Part shown: positions 25,333 through 33,932 of the stretch, piece by piece
Position numbering within the stretch: position 1 is the stretch's first letter
Layout of the letters: the number at the start of each line of letters is the position of its first letter
Assembly: GCF_900113735.1 (NCBI RefSeq)
Contig: NZ_FOQM01000024.1
Location: forward strand, 1 to 64,000
Direction of reading: 5' to 3'
Source of the DNA: Bradyrhizobium sp. Gha
GTDB taxonomy: Bacteria; Pseudomonadota; Alphaproteobacteria; Rhizobiales; Xanthobacteraceae
Length of the DNA: 64,000 nucleotides
Program-made: the position numbers and the translations under genes
The notes under the pieces: model-generated
Seen by the model: the letters and a program-made list of their open reading frames with translations, nothing else
Told to the model about the DNA's origin: nothing
The model's database searches: none

Positions 25333-26367
25333 ATGGGTTACAAAGTCGCAGTCGTCGGCGCGACCGGCAATGTCGGACGGGAAATGCTCAACATTCTGGA
25401 TGAGCGCAAATTCCCCGCGGACGAGGTCGTGGCGCTGGCGTCACGCCGCAGCACGGGCGTCGAGGTCTCCTATGGCGACCGCACTTTGAAGGTCAAAGCG
25501 CTCGAGCATTTCGACTTCTCCGACGTCGACATCTGCCTGATGTCGGCGGGCGGCGAGGTCTCGAAGGAATGGTCGCCGAAGATCGGCGCCGCCGGCGCTG
25601 TCGTGATCGACAATTCCTCGGCCTGGCGCATGGATCCGGACGTGCCGCTGATCGTGCCCGAGGTGAATGCCGACGCGACCGAAGGCTTCAAGAAGAAGAA
25701 CATCATCGCCAACCCGAACTGCTCGACCGCCCAGCTCGTGGTCGCGCTGAAGCCGCTGCACGAGAAAGCCAACATCAAGCGCGTCGTCGTCTCGACCTAT
25801 CAATCGGTGTCGGGTGCCGGCAAGGACGGCATGGACGAATTGTTCTCGCAGACCAAGGCCGTCTACACCAATGACGAGCTGATCGCGAAGAAGTTCTCCA
25901 AGCGCATCGCCTTCAACGTCATCCCCCACATCGACGTCTTCATGGAGGACGGCTACACCAAGGAAGAGTGGAAGATGATGGCGGAGACCAAGAAGATTCT
26001 TGATCCCAAGATCAAGCTGTCTGCCACCTGCGTGCGCGTGCCCGTCTTCGTCGGCCATTCCGAAGCGGTCAATATCGAGTTCGAGAATCCGATCAGCGCC
26101 GACGAAGCCCGCGAGATCCTGCGCAAGGCGCCCGGCTGCCTCGTCATCGACAAGCAGGAGCCCGGCGGCTACGCCACCCCGTATGAAGCGGCTGGTGAGG
26201 ACGCGACCTATATCAGCCGCATCCGCGAGGACGCGACGGTGGAGAACGGCCTCGTGCTGTGGTGCGTGTCCGACAATCTGCGCAAGGGTGCCGCGCTCAA
26301 CGCGATCCAGATCGCGGAAGTCCTGATCAACCGCAAGCTGATCAGCGCGAAGAAGAAGGCGGCGTAA
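25333..26367 (+). CDS. asd: Aspartate-semialdehyde dehydrogenase
   Basis: 344 residues. It reduces aspartyl phosphate to the semialdehyde with NADPH, the branch point to lysine/DAP, threonine and methionine. The N-terminal VVGATGNVGREML binds the cofactor, the active-site Cys is in NPNCSTAQL (about residue 130), and the catalytic His region is VPVFVGHSEAVN. A GGAGAG ribosome site precedes the ATG. dapF, later in the same pathway, lies 19 kb downstream. A family C repeat begins 5 bp past the stop. Confidence 0.97.
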   Translation: MGYKVAVVGATGNVGREMLNILDERKFPADEVVALASRRSTGVEVSYGDRTLKVKALEHFDFSDVDICLMSAGGEVSKEWSPKIGAAGAVVIDNSSAWRMDPDVPLIVPEVNADATEGFKKKNIIANPNCSTAQLVVALKPLHEKANIKRVVVSTYQSVSGAGKDGMDELFSQTKAVYTNDELIAKKFSKRIAFNVIPHIDVFMEDGYTKEEWKMMAETKKILDPKIKLSATCVRVPVFVGHSEAVNIEFENPISADEAREILRKAPGCLVIDKQEPGGYATPYEAAGEDATYISRIREDATVENGLVLWCVSDNLRKGAALNAIQIAEVLINRKLISAKKKAA

Positions 26368-26372
26368 GAAAG

Positions 26373-26488
26373 TGTAGGGTGGGTTAGCCCTGCAGATGCG
26401 CGAAGCGCATCTGCTCGGCGTAACCCACCACTTCTGCCACCGCGGACACTAAAGAGGTGGGTTACGCCTTCGGCTAACCCGCCCTACA
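26373..26488. repeat. Palindromic repeat, family C, between asd and the carbonic anhydrase gene
   Basis: Starts TGTAGGGTGGGTTAGCC and ends GGCTAACCCGCCCTACA; an inner hairpin (GATGCGCGAAGCGCATC) is near-perfect. It fills the whole gap between two convergent genes and could act as their bidirectional terminator, because no classical one is present. Confidence 0.85.
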
Positions 26489-26498
26489 AGAGCTGAGC

Positions 26499-27143
26499 CT
26501 AGACCACGCTCCGCGCGCTCTTGAATTCCTTGGTCGCCTTGTCCAGCACGAACAGCGTTCCCCTCGCGACGCCGAAATAGGCGCCGTGCAGCTGCATCTG
26601 GCCGCTTTCGACGGCCTTGCTCACGAACGGGAACGTCATGAGGTTTTCGAGGCTGCGGAACACCGCGGCCTTCTCGATGCGCTCGACGAACTGCGCCATG
26701 GTCTCGTGCTCGCGCTGCTCGACGACCTCGCCGGGCTTGATGAACATCTGCATCCATTTGCCGATGAAGTCTCCGGGCGTGAGCGGCTCGATCTTGTCGA
26801 CGAAGGCGCGGATACCCCCGCACTGGGCGTGTCCGAGCACCACGATGTGCTTCACCTTCAGCACGGTCACCGCATATTCCAGCGCCGCCGAGACGCCATG
26901 CGCGTTCTCGTCAGGCTGGTAGGTCGGCACCAGATTGGCGATGTTGCGGACGACGAACAGCTCGCCCGGGCCGACGTCGAAGATCACCTCGGGCGAGACG
27001 CGGCTGTCGCAACAGCCGATCACCATCACCTCAGGCGACTGCCCCTTCACCGACAGCTCGCGGTAGCGGTTCTGCTCGGCCGGCAGCCGCTGGGTGGCGA
27101 AGGCGTTGTAGCCTTCCAGCAAGGACTTCGGGAATGTGATCAT
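26499..27143 (-). CDS. Beta-class carbonic anhydrase
   Basis: 214 residues, the usual length. It interconverts CO2 and bicarbonate in the cytoplasm. The zinc ligands can be assigned: Cys44 in GCCDSRVSP, with Asp46-Arg48 forming the catalytic dyad, His105 and Cys108 in GHAQCGGI. It supplies bicarbonate for carboxylases and balances CO2. The gene is monocistronic and divergent from the CitE-like gene (112-bp gap). Confidence 0.95.
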   Translation of the reverse strand: MITFPKSLLEGYNAFATQRLPAEQNRYRELSVKGQSPEVMVIGCCDSRVSPEVIFDVGPGELFVVRNIANLVPTYQPDENAHGVSAALEYAVTVLKVKHIVVLGHAQCGGIRAFVDKIEPLTPGDFIGKWMQMFIKPGEVVEQREHETMAQFVERIEKAAVFRSLENLMTFPFVSKAVESGQMQLHGAYFGVARGTLFVLDKATKEFKSARSVV

Positions 27144-27255
27144 GGCCTATGCCTAACCATAGAGCCGGGCGACGAACAAGCCTTTCGAATAGGCAGGCCA
27201 GGTGCTATCGGCTGAGGGTGGAAGAGAGACGAGGAAACCGGAAGGACAGCCAGCC

Positions 27256-28137
27256 ATGACCCGCCCGCGCCGCAGCCATCTGTTCATGCCCGGCTCCAAC
27301 CCGCGGGCGCTGGAGAAGGCGCGGAACCTCGCCGCTGACGGCCTCATCCTGGACCTCGAAGATTCCGTTGCTCCTGATGCCAAGGCCGCCGCGCGCGACG
27401 GCATCGCCGCCGCGATCGCTGCAAAAGGGTTCGGCAAGCGCGAGATCCTGATCCGGACCAACGCCCTCGACACGCAATGGTGGGCCGACGACATCGCGAT
27501 GGCCGCCAAGGCCTCGCCCGACGGCATCCTGGTTCCAAAAGTTTCAAGCATCGAGGATCTCCAAACCATCGGCCGCGACCTCGCCCGGCTCGGCGCCGCG
27601 CCGACGGTGAGGGTCTGGGCCATGATCGAGACCGCGCGCGCCGTGTTACATGCCGAGGAACTGGCGCAGGCCGGTCGCGATCCATCGAGCCGCCTCGCCG
27701 GTTTCGTGTTCGGACCGAACGACATCTCGCGCGAGACACGCATCAAGATGCTGCCCGGCCGCGCCGCGATGATCCCGATGATCACGCATTGCATCCTGGC
27801 GACGCGCGCCGCCGGGCTCGAAATCCTCGACGGCCCCTACAGCGACATCGCCAACCCCGATGGCTTTGCCACCGAATGCGCGCAGGGCCGCGACCTCGGC
27901 TTCGACGGCAAGACGCTGATCCATCCCTCCCAGATCGAGGCCTGCAACGTGATCTTCACGCCGCCCGAAGAGGAAGTCGCGCGCGCCCGAAAGATCATCG
28001 CCGCATTCGAGCTGCCCGAAAACGCCTCGCGCGGCGCGATCCGCCTCGACGGCGCGATGGTGGAGCGCCTGCACGCGGACATGGCAAAGCGCACGATCGA
28101 GATCGCGGACGCGATCGCCGCGATGGGCAAGGGCTGA
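27256..28137 (+). CDS. HpcH/HpaI aldolase / citrate-lyase beta (CitE-like) CoA-ester lyase
   Basis: 293 residues. The family signatures RSHLFMPGSNPRALEKA, LDLEDSVAPDAKAAAR (metal-binding acid), KVSSIEDLQ, MIETARAVLHAEELA and GFDGKTLIHPSQI are visible. Such proteins act on CoA thioesters, for example citramalyl-, malyl- or hydroxymethylglutaryl-CoA-type cleavage; the exact substrate is unknown. The ATG at 27256 follows a GAAGGA site. No CitF or CitD subunits are nearby, so it is a stand-alone CitE-like enzyme. A decayed copy of its 3' end lies at about 29195-29390. Confidence 0.87.
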   Translation: MTRPRRSHLFMPGSNPRALEKARNLAADGLILDLEDSVAPDAKAAARDGIAAAIAAKGFGKREILIRTNALDTQWWADDIAMAAKASPDGILVPKVSSIEDLQTIGRDLARLGAAPTVRVWAMIETARAVLHAEELAQAGRDPSSRLAGFVFGPNDISRETRIKMLPGRAAMIPMITHCILATRAAGLEILDGPYSDIANPDGFATECAQGRDLGFDGKTLIHPSQIEACNVIFTPPEEEVARARKIIAAFELPENASRGAIRLDGAMVERLHADMAKRTIEIADAIAAMGKG

Positions 28138-28141
28138 GGCC

Positions 28142-28990
28142 TCAACGCGGGACAGCGACATCCGCTCTTCCGCGCCAAGCGGAAAGCGTCTGTTCGCAAA
28201 GAGCAGGCGGCGGTGCCGCCAATTCCTCGCAATACATCCGATCGATCTTGCGCTGCATGAGCGAATAACAATCGCATGCGACCTTCTCGAGCCGCGCCCG
28301 ATCGATCTCTACGAACCCGCGGCCGTCTGACGGGACTGCGCCGGCCTCGCGCAGCTTGCTCATCGTCAGGGTCACCGTCGTCCGTCGCACCCCAACCAAT
28401 TGCGCCAGCGCCTCCTGCGTCACTGGAAGCCGGTCATCGGGAACGCGGTCGTGAAGCTGCAGGAGCCACCGCGCCATGCGGCCATCCACCCGGTGCAGCG
28501 CGTTGCAAGCGGCGACGTGCTGGAGCTGTAACAATACGGAGCGAGCGTGGACCTGCACGACGTTCCTGATGGCGGCGCTTTGCTCAAAGGCAGCCCGAAA
28601 CTTGGCGGCGGAAATCAGGGACGCTTTGCCGGCCACGCGAGCAATCGCAGTCACGGATGAAAGCGACGGGCCGAGCACGGAGAACGAGGCCAAGGCGCCT
28701 TCCCGTCCCATCAAGGTGGTTGCGACCGTTTGCCCGTCCGGCATATCGAGCATGAAAGCGATTGCGCCGCTGTGAGGAAAATAAACCGGATCGAGCTCAT
28801 CGTCCGACCGCACCAGGACGGCATCGGGTTCGAACGAGACCTTCTGGAAGTAGGGTGTGAGCAGGCCGAGATCCGCCGGCGGCAACGCCGCCAGTAACCG
28901 ATTCCCAGTGCCAGCGCGGTGGGCGGTCACGATGCTCTCTTGTGAACGTGCAGCCGATGAACGACGGAAGCCATCGATTTCATTCACCAT
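28142..28990 (-). CDS. Crp/Fnr-family transcriptional regulator
   Basis: 282 residues. An N-terminal cyclic-nucleotide-binding-type beta roll (about 30-150, with YFPHSGAIAFML and VATTLMGREGALASF) precedes a Crp-type winged helix (about 170-235, LPVTQEALAQLVGVRRTTVTLTMSKLREAG). The FNR Cys cluster is absent, so it is not an oxygen-sensing FNR. The variant beta roll lacks the clear cAMP-binding RTA motif, so the signal is unknown. Proteins of this subgroup are numerous in Bradyrhizobium. The stop lies 4 bp from the convergent CitE-like gene stop. The 3'-terminal 50 residues are an extension beyond the usual family length. Confidence 0.88.
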   Translation of the reverse strand: MVNEIDGFRRSSAARSQESIVTAHRAGTGNRLLAALPPADLGLLTPYFQKVSFEPDAVLVRSDDELDPVYFPHSGAIAFMLDMPDGQTVATTLMGREGALASFSVLGPSLSSVTAIARVAGKASLISAAKFRAAFEQSAAIRNVVQVHARSVLLQLQHVAACNALHRVDGRMARWLLQLHDRVPDDRLPVTQEALAQLVGVRRTTVTLTMSKLREAGAVPSDGRGFVEIDRARLEKVACDCYSLMQRKIDRMYCEELAAPPPALCEQTLSAWRGRADVAVPR

Positions 28991-29608
28991 GATGATCCGG
29001 AGATACGAATTGCCGAAGGGCCATCATCCAAACAGAGCCATCGGTCGAGATCAAGTACGGACAATTGCGGTCGTCGCGCCCACGAGCACGATATTGCATT
29101 TGTCATACTATTCACGCTCGCGCCGCTCGGCGGCGGTGCTCACGAATGTCGACCATCCCCGCCCATCCAAGCAGGGGATCGATCAGTCCATCCCGCGCGC
29201 AACGTGATCTTCACGCCACCCGAGGAAGGCGCGCGCAATATCGTCGCGGCGTTCGATCTGCCGGAAAACGTCCCGCGTGGCGCGATCCGCATCGAGGCGC
29301 GATGTGGAGCGCCTGCACGCCGACATGGCCCGCCGCACCATCGAGCGGATGCGATCGCTCTGATCGGGGAAAGGCTGAGGCCTGGCCTGTTCCGCGAGGC
29401 TCGATAGTCAACGGAACGCGGCCGGTTGGCGGCTGGAAACGTCGCTAATCCATTGATTTGCCAGATACTGCGGCGCCGCGATGCTTTTGGATCACGTCCG
29501 CGCGAATATCCGCCGCGTTTGCTGCCGTTGACTTGCGCAAGGCCTGCGTCGCGAGGTAATTCCAGAACAGTTGGACATATCAGGCCCAACCTTGTGTGAG
29601 GTGTTCTC
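28991..29608. other. Intergenic region with promoter area of the Crp-like gene and the lyase remnant
   Basis: The first 200 bp hold the expected crp-like promoter, with no motif I can assign. The lyase remnant occupies about 29195-29390. 29391-29608 leads to the 2OG-oxygenase-like gene and shows only its GAGGT ribosome site. No RNA gene or repeat of families A-E is seen here, unlike most other gaps. Confidence 0.5.
29195..29390 (+). pseudogene. Decayed duplicate of the 3' end of the CitE-like lyase gene
   Basis: From CGCAACGTGATCTTCACGCC onward, this segment matches the last roughly 190 bp of the intact gene at 27948-28137, block by block: the PPEE codons, the A-x-DLPEN stretch, RGAIRI, the VERLHADMA codons in a shifted frame and the closing GGCTGAGG. 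Small deletions and a frameshift mean only a 67-residue scrambled ORF (29204-29407) remains. It lies on the same strand, with the crp-like gene between the two copies. It cannot encode a working enzyme. Confidence 0.75.
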
Positions 29609-30361
29609 ATGACGGCGCTTGCGGAAATCGCTGCTCCTGCCAACCTGGTTGACGAACTCACGGCGCATGCAGTGCGCAGCATCGAGAACGCCGACCATTC
29701 CGCGTCTCCGTTCCCCCACATCGTGTTCCGCGATTTCTTCCCCGCGGATTTCTACCGGGACCTGATCCGGAGCGTGCCCACCCAGGGCTACGATCCGATC
29801 ACCGGGACGGGGACCCGTATGGCGCTGCGCCTTTACGGCGAAAACGTCGACAAGATCGAACCATCGCTGCGCCCCGCTTGGGCTGCCGTGTCGGCGATGC
29901 TGACGTCGAAGAGCGTCGAGCAGGCGATACGGAACCGGCTGCATGACGGGCTCGAGATTCGCGCCCGCGGCGACAAGGTCGCCCGAGCCGAGGATCTGAC
30001 GCTGGTTGCAAAGCCGGTCGTCTATGTCGACAGGGACGGCTACCAGATCAAGCCGCATCCGGACACGCGCAAGAAGGTCGTCACGATGCAGCTCTATTGC
30101 CCCGGTGACGACAGCCAGGAAGCGTTGGGAACGACGCTCTATCAGGCGTCTCTCAAGGGATTGCTTCACGTCGGCTCCTATTGCCTCGAGCCCGTGAAGA
30201 CGATCCCGTTCCTGCCCAATGTCGGATACGCGTTCGTGGTGCTGAAGGCGTATCACACCCTGACCAGGATGAGCTGGCACGGCCGCCCGCCGATCCAGAC
30301 CGATCGTGACCGGGTGACGATTCTCAACACGTTCTATGTGAACGAGAGCGTCGGCTTCTGA
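29609..30361 (+). CDS. Putative 2-oxoglutarate/Fe(II)-dependent oxygenase-like protein
   Basis: 250 residues, no signal peptide. The arrangement fits the double-stranded beta-helix oxygenase fold: His150-x-Asp152 in KPHPDTRKKVVTMQLYC, a distal His224 in SWHGRPPI and Arg235 in DRDRVTILNTFY, the usual positions for Fe(II) and 2-oxoglutarate binding. The N-terminal FRDFFPADFYRDLIRSVP resembles the capping region seen in related glycan- or amino-acid hydroxylases. The substrate is unknown. A GAGGTG site lies 7 bp before the ATG. The caspase-like gene follows 143 bp downstream on the same strand. Family assignment is by motif only. Confidence 0.6.
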   Translation: MTALAEIAAPANLVDELTAHAVRSIENADHSASPFPHIVFRDFFPADFYRDLIRSVPTQGYDPITGTGTRMALRLYGENVDKIEPSLRPAWAAVSAMLTSKSVEQAIRNRLHDGLEIRARGDKVARAEDLTLVAKPVVYVDRDGYQIKPHPDTRKKVVTMQLYCPGDDSQEALGTTLYQASLKGLLHVGSYCLEPVKTIPFLPNVGYAFVVLKAYHTLTRMSWHGRPPIQTDRDRVTILNTFYVNESVGF

Positions 30362-30504
30362 TCCCAGCTTGAGCGCGCCGCTTCGGCGCGGCGCGACGTC
30401 GGCAATGTGCGCGGACAATGGCGTTCCGCGGCCGCTGCTTTTCCCGTTGCGGTGGTGAAATGGGATGCTACCCTCGGCCGATATTCGATCCGGGTCAGCA
30501 TTTG

Positions 30505-32178
30505 ATGCGTGTCTTTCAAGCGGCGGTCTTTCTCCTCACGTCATTCTGGTTCGGCCAGCCGGCGCTCGCACAGCAGGCCCGGGTCGCGCTTGTTATCGGC
30601 AACAGCGCTTACGAGAAAGTGCCCGAATTGCCGAACCCGACCCGTGATGCGGCGGACATCGGTCGCGCGCTGGAGCGGCTTGATTTCAAGGTCACCCAGA
30701 TCAAGGACGCGAACGCACAAGACATGAGGAAGGCCGTGGTCGAGTTCGGCCGGTCTGCCGAGGGCGCCGACCTCGCTGTCGTGTTTTACGCCGGACACGG
30801 CATGGAGGTTGCCGGCGAGAACTGGTTGATACCCGTCAGCGCGGAGTTGCGCAGCGATACCGATATCGAGGGCGAGGCCATCAGCCTGCGTTCTGTGAGC
30901 CTTCAGGTGTCGAAGGCACGGAAGTTGGGCCTCGTGATCCTTGACGCGTGCCGCAATAACCCCTTTGCCGCGAAAATGAAGCGCTCGATCAGCACCCGGG
31001 CCGTTGCTCGTGGACTCGCGCCGACCGAACCAACCGACAACGTTCTGATTGCGTATGCCGCCCGGGATGGGACCACGGCAAGCGATGGCGATGGCCGGAA
31101 CAGTCCGTTCACGGCATCGCTTCTTCGTCACATCGAAACACCGGGCCTCGAGATATCGTTTCTGTTTCGGCGGGTTCGCGATGACGTCATGGCGGCGACC
31201 CAGCGCGAACAGCAGCCTTTCGTGTATGGTTCCCTGTCGAAGGAAGAGATTTATCTGAAAGCGCCCGCCGCGAGCGCTCAGGCGCCGGCCGCGTCGACGC
31301 CAATGCCCGCAACCGCAACGCCGGCGGAAGACGAGCAGTTCTGGCTGGCGATCCAGACATCGAATGTCGCTGGTCTCTATGAGGACTTTCTGGCGAGGTA
31401 TCCCCGTAGCAATCATGTCGCGGAAGCACGACAGCGGATCAAGGATCTCAAGGCGATTGAAGCGGCGGCGATATCGGCTCCGACGATCTCTGCGACATCG
31501 GATACGAGCGGGCGTCAGGAGACCAAGGCCGCGGATCGCAATCTGTTTACGCCCGAGGATAGCCAAAAAGTAGCGGCCGTTGCAGCAGCTCAGCGACTGG
31601 TTTTGCCGGCCTTCACCTTCGCGTCCAGCCTGGACGTCCCGCTCAAATTCGCTTCCGGGCTTGTTGGTGTGTGGTCCAGCAAGCGCGGGTGGTCGAATGG
31701 CAAGGGACGCTATGCCATGCTGATCATCACTGACGTCTCCGACACGGGACTGGCAAAGGGATTTTATCTCTGGGGACCGCCGGTAAAGGGATCGTGGACG
31801 AAAGACCAGGCGGGCTACCGAGCGTTCGCAGAGTATGTCACGGACAACAAATTTTCGATCAGCGGGACGCCGGTGACGGTCAGGCTGGAGAAGAACGTCC
31901 TTGCTCTCTCTTCTTTCAATGATGAGAAGCCGTCCGAAACAGCGAACATGGAGCTTCGTCCGATCTGGCAGCTTGTGTCGGCGCCCAACGACGCGGCGCC
32001 CACGGCAAAACACGAGAGAGGCTCCCAGCCTCACGCGGTCAGGAAGGAAAGCAACGCCGGATCGAGTGCGCCCGCGAGTACCGGCGGTGCGACGATGGAA
32101 GAGCGCTATCGCGCCTGCCGAAAGCTCGTGAAGGGATTCGCCCAGCGCGACGCGTGCGCGCGAAATGATACGCTCTAG
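30505..32178 (+). CDS. Secreted caspase-like (peptidase C14, orthocaspase) protein
   Basis: 557 residues from the ATG at 30505. A signal peptide (about 1-22, ending QPALAQQ) precedes a caspase p20-like domain with RVALVIGNSAYEKVPELPNP, the catalytic His98 in VVFYAGHGME and Cys149 in VILDACRNNPF. The substrate-pocket-type segment IAYAARDGTTASDG follows. The middle (about 250-350) is Ala/Thr/Pro-rich with a short DEQFWLAIQTSN...YPRSNHVAEARQRI repeat-like helix region common in these proteins. The C-terminal approx. 200 residues form an unrecognised domain (GVWSSKRGWSNGKGR, FYLWGPPVKGSW). It is probably periplasmic. The upstream in-frame reading from 30418 would hide the signal peptide. Confidence 0.85.
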   Translation: MRVFQAAVFLLTSFWFGQPALAQQARVALVIGNSAYEKVPELPNPTRDAADIGRALERLDFKVTQIKDANAQDMRKAVVEFGRSAEGADLAVVFYAGHGMEVAGENWLIPVSAELRSDTDIEGEAISLRSVSLQVSKARKLGLVILDACRNNPFAAKMKRSISTRAVARGLAPTEPTDNVLIAYAARDGTTASDGDGRNSPFTASLLRHIETPGLEISFLFRRVRDDVMAATQREQQPFVYGSLSKEEIYLKAPAASAQAPAASTPMPATATPAEDEQFWLAIQTSNVAGLYEDFLARYPRSNHVAEARQRIKDLKAIEAAAISAPTISATSDTSGRQETKAADRNLFTPEDSQKVAAVAAAQRLVLPAFTFASSLDVPLKFASGLVGVWSSKRGWSNGKGRYAMLIITDVSDTGLAKGFYLWGPPVKGSWTKDQAGYRAFAEYVTDNKFSISGTPVTVRLEKNVLALSSFNDEKPSETANMELRPIWQLVSAPNDAAPTAKHERGSQPHAVRKESNAGSSAPASTGGATMEERYRACRKLVKGFAQRDACARNDTL

Positions 32179-32210
32179 CTCCCGCGACGCGCCGCTTCCA
32201 ACGAACGGAG

Positions 32211-32996
32211 CTACGCGAACCTCGCCGTCGCCCACGCATACAGGCTCCCGGGAATCGGCGGCTGCTTGCTTCGCCCTTTGCCGGAGATGTGCAGGCCGAT
32301 CACGTTGGGATCGGTGACGAGGCCGAGATAGCTCGACGGATCGAAAAACAGCTTTGGTTCGGAATGCACCGCGTAGAACGATCGCTTCGGCAGGGCTCGC
32401 TGCAGATCGCCCGACCGGCGCGCGAGGATGGTCAAGGCCGGTGGCCCGAAAATGGCAATGCGGAGGTCCGACAAGCGCTGCGAGCCGCCGCTCAATCGCC
32501 GTATCGCAAAGCTCAGCCGATGGCTCAGTGACAGCCATTCCGGGGTCAGCTCCTCCTGCTCCATCAGCCCTTCGTAGGCGCGGACGATCTGATGTCCTTG
32601 CGGGAGATAGAGAACGGAGTTGCCGAGTCGGCGGGAACGCTCCCAGGCGAAGTAAGGCTTGGCCGGATCGATCTCGACGGGCCTGAGCAGCAGCACGTCG
32701 GCATCGAGCCAGAGGCCGAGGCCCTTCGCCATCAGCCTCATGCGGAAGAAATCGCTGAACTGCAGCGTGGTCCAGTCGCGCCAGCTTCCGTCCGGCTGCG
32801 GCGGCCTCAGCCGCTCGGAGAAGGCATGCGGCAGGATCGCTTCGGCATCCGCGTTCTCGATGCCCGCAGGCAGGCCCGGAATGGTGTCGAAGCTGTAGAC
32901 GGTGACCTTGTGGCCGGCAGCCAGCTGCGAGCGCAGGCAGGTCTGGCGCAGCGCGTCCATCGGGCCGTGCCAGAAGGTGACGATCTCGGGAAGCAT
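32211..32996 (-). CDS. DXD-containing glycosyltransferase (GT32-like)
   Basis: 261 residues, cytoplasmic. The metal/sugar-nucleotide motif DAD (Asp98, Asp100) in GLWLDADVLLLRPVE and upstream LQFSDFFRMRLMAKG (the FSDx3R-type motif of capsular or initiating alpha-sugar transferases) are visible, along with an N-terminal IVTFWHGPMDALRQTCL typical of the group. It would add a sugar to a surface glycan or lipid; donor and acceptor are unknown. It is convergent with the caspase-like gene (32 bp between stops) and its start faces the leuD terminator. Confidence 0.82.
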   Translation of the reverse strand: MLPEIVTFWHGPMDALRQTCLRSQLAAGHKVTVYSFDTIPGLPAGIENADAEAILPHAFSERLRPPQPDGSWRDWTTLQFSDFFRMRLMAKGLGLWLDADVLLLRPVEIDPAKPYFAWERSRRLGNSVLYLPQGHQIVRAYEGLMEQEELTPEWLSLSHRLSFAIRRLSGGSQRLSDLRIAIFGPPALTILARRSGDLQRALPKRSFYAVHSEPKLFFDPSSYLGLVTDPNVIGLHISGKGRSKQPPIPGSLYAWATARFA

Positions 32997-33029
32997 GTGG
33001 GCAGCTATACGATATCCAAGGCAAAGAAA

Positions 33030-33060
33030 AAGCCCCGGCGCGCGTCACGCACCGGGGCTT
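33030..33060 (-). terminator. Intrinsic terminator of leuD
   Basis: Stem AAGCCCCGG / CCGGGGCTT with a 13-base loop, 17 bp past the leuD stop, followed on the minus strand by TTTTTCTTT. Confidence 0.75.
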
Positions 33061-33076
33061 CGCCTGAAACTCGAGT

Positions 33077-33682
33077 TCAGGCCCAGGCGCGTTCGCGCTT
33101 GAGCTTCGCTTCATAGGTGTCGATCGAGGACTTCTTCTCCATCGTGAGACCGATGTCGTCGAGGCCGTTGATCAGGCAGTGCTTGCGGAACGGGTCGATC
33201 TCGAACTTGACCTTGCCGCCGTCGGGACCGCGGATCTCCTGGTTTGGCAGGTCGATCGTCAGCGTCGCGTTGGCGCCGCGCTCGGCGTCGTCGAACAGCT
33301 TGTCGAGGTCTTCCTGGGAGACGCGGATCGGCAGAATGCCGTTCTTGAAGCAGTTGTTGTAGAAGATGTCGCCGAACGAGGTCGAGATCACGCAACGGAT
33401 GCCGAAATCGAGCAGCGCCCAGGGCGCGTGCTCACGGCTCGAGCCGCAGCCGAAATTGTCGCCGGCCACCAGCACCTTCGCGTTGCGATAGGCGGACTGG
33501 TTGAGGACGAAATCCGGATTCTCGCTGCCGTCGTCCTTGTAGCGCTGCTCGGAGAAGAGCCCCTTGCCAAGCCCCGTGCGCTTGATGGTCTTGAGGTACT
33601 GCTTCGGAATGATCATGTCGGTGTCGACATTGATGATCTTCAGCGGCGCCGCGACGCCTTCCAGCGTGGTGAACTTGTCCAT
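33077..33682 (-). CDS. leuD: 3-Isopropylmalate dehydratase small subunit
   Basis: 201 residues. It is the swivelling domain of isopropylmalate isomerase and pairs with LeuC (35809-37215 here) to convert 2- to 3-isopropylmalate. NVDTDMIIPKQYLKTI, GDNFGCGSSREHAPWAL and FGDIFYNNCFKNGILP are all family signatures. It is transcribed on its own: leuC lies 2.1 kb upstream on the same strand with several unrelated genes between. It ends at the hairpin 33030-33060. Confidence 0.97.
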   Translation of the reverse strand: MDKFTTLEGVAAPLKIINVDTDMIIPKQYLKTIKRTGLGKGLFSEQRYKDDGSENPDFVLNQSAYRNAKVLVAGDNFGCGSSREHAPWALLDFGIRCVISTSFGDIFYNNCFKNGILPIRVSQEDLDKLFDDAERGANATLTIDLPNQEIRGPDGGKVKFEIDPFRKHCLINGLDDIGLTMEKKSSIDTYEAKLKRERAWA

Positions 33683-33800
33683 GGTTGCGCTTCCCGAGGG
33701 GTGGTTAGGGACCGCGTATTTATCGCGATCAGGGGCTGAATCCTAGGCCGAATTCGGCAGGGCTAGTCTGCTTTGCTGAATCAAGCCGCGGATGAGGTCT

Positions 33801-33914
33801 GCTCCCGCTCCCGCTTGCGGGAGAGGGCTGGGGTGAGGGTTCTCTCCTCTGGGGGAGTGTCCCATTGCGGTGACACCCTCTCCCCAACCCTCCCCCGCAC
33901 GCGGGGGAGGGAGT
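33801..33914. repeat. Palindromic repeat, family D
   Basis: Consists of CTCCCGCTTGCGGGAG followed by GGCTGGGGTGAGGG, a middle, and the complementary CCCTCTCCCCAACCCTCCCCC plus a GCACGCGGGGGAGG hairpin. Related elements lie at 48428-48553 and 53389-53559. It fills the gap between the zincin 3' end and the leuD 5' region. Confidence 0.8.
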
Positions 33915-33932
33915 GCACCGCCCTTGCGGCGA

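Noticed and set aside
28142..33000. Prophage or integrative element
   Set aside because: No integrase, att-like direct repeat or tRNA edge is visible, and base composition looks like that of the neighbours.
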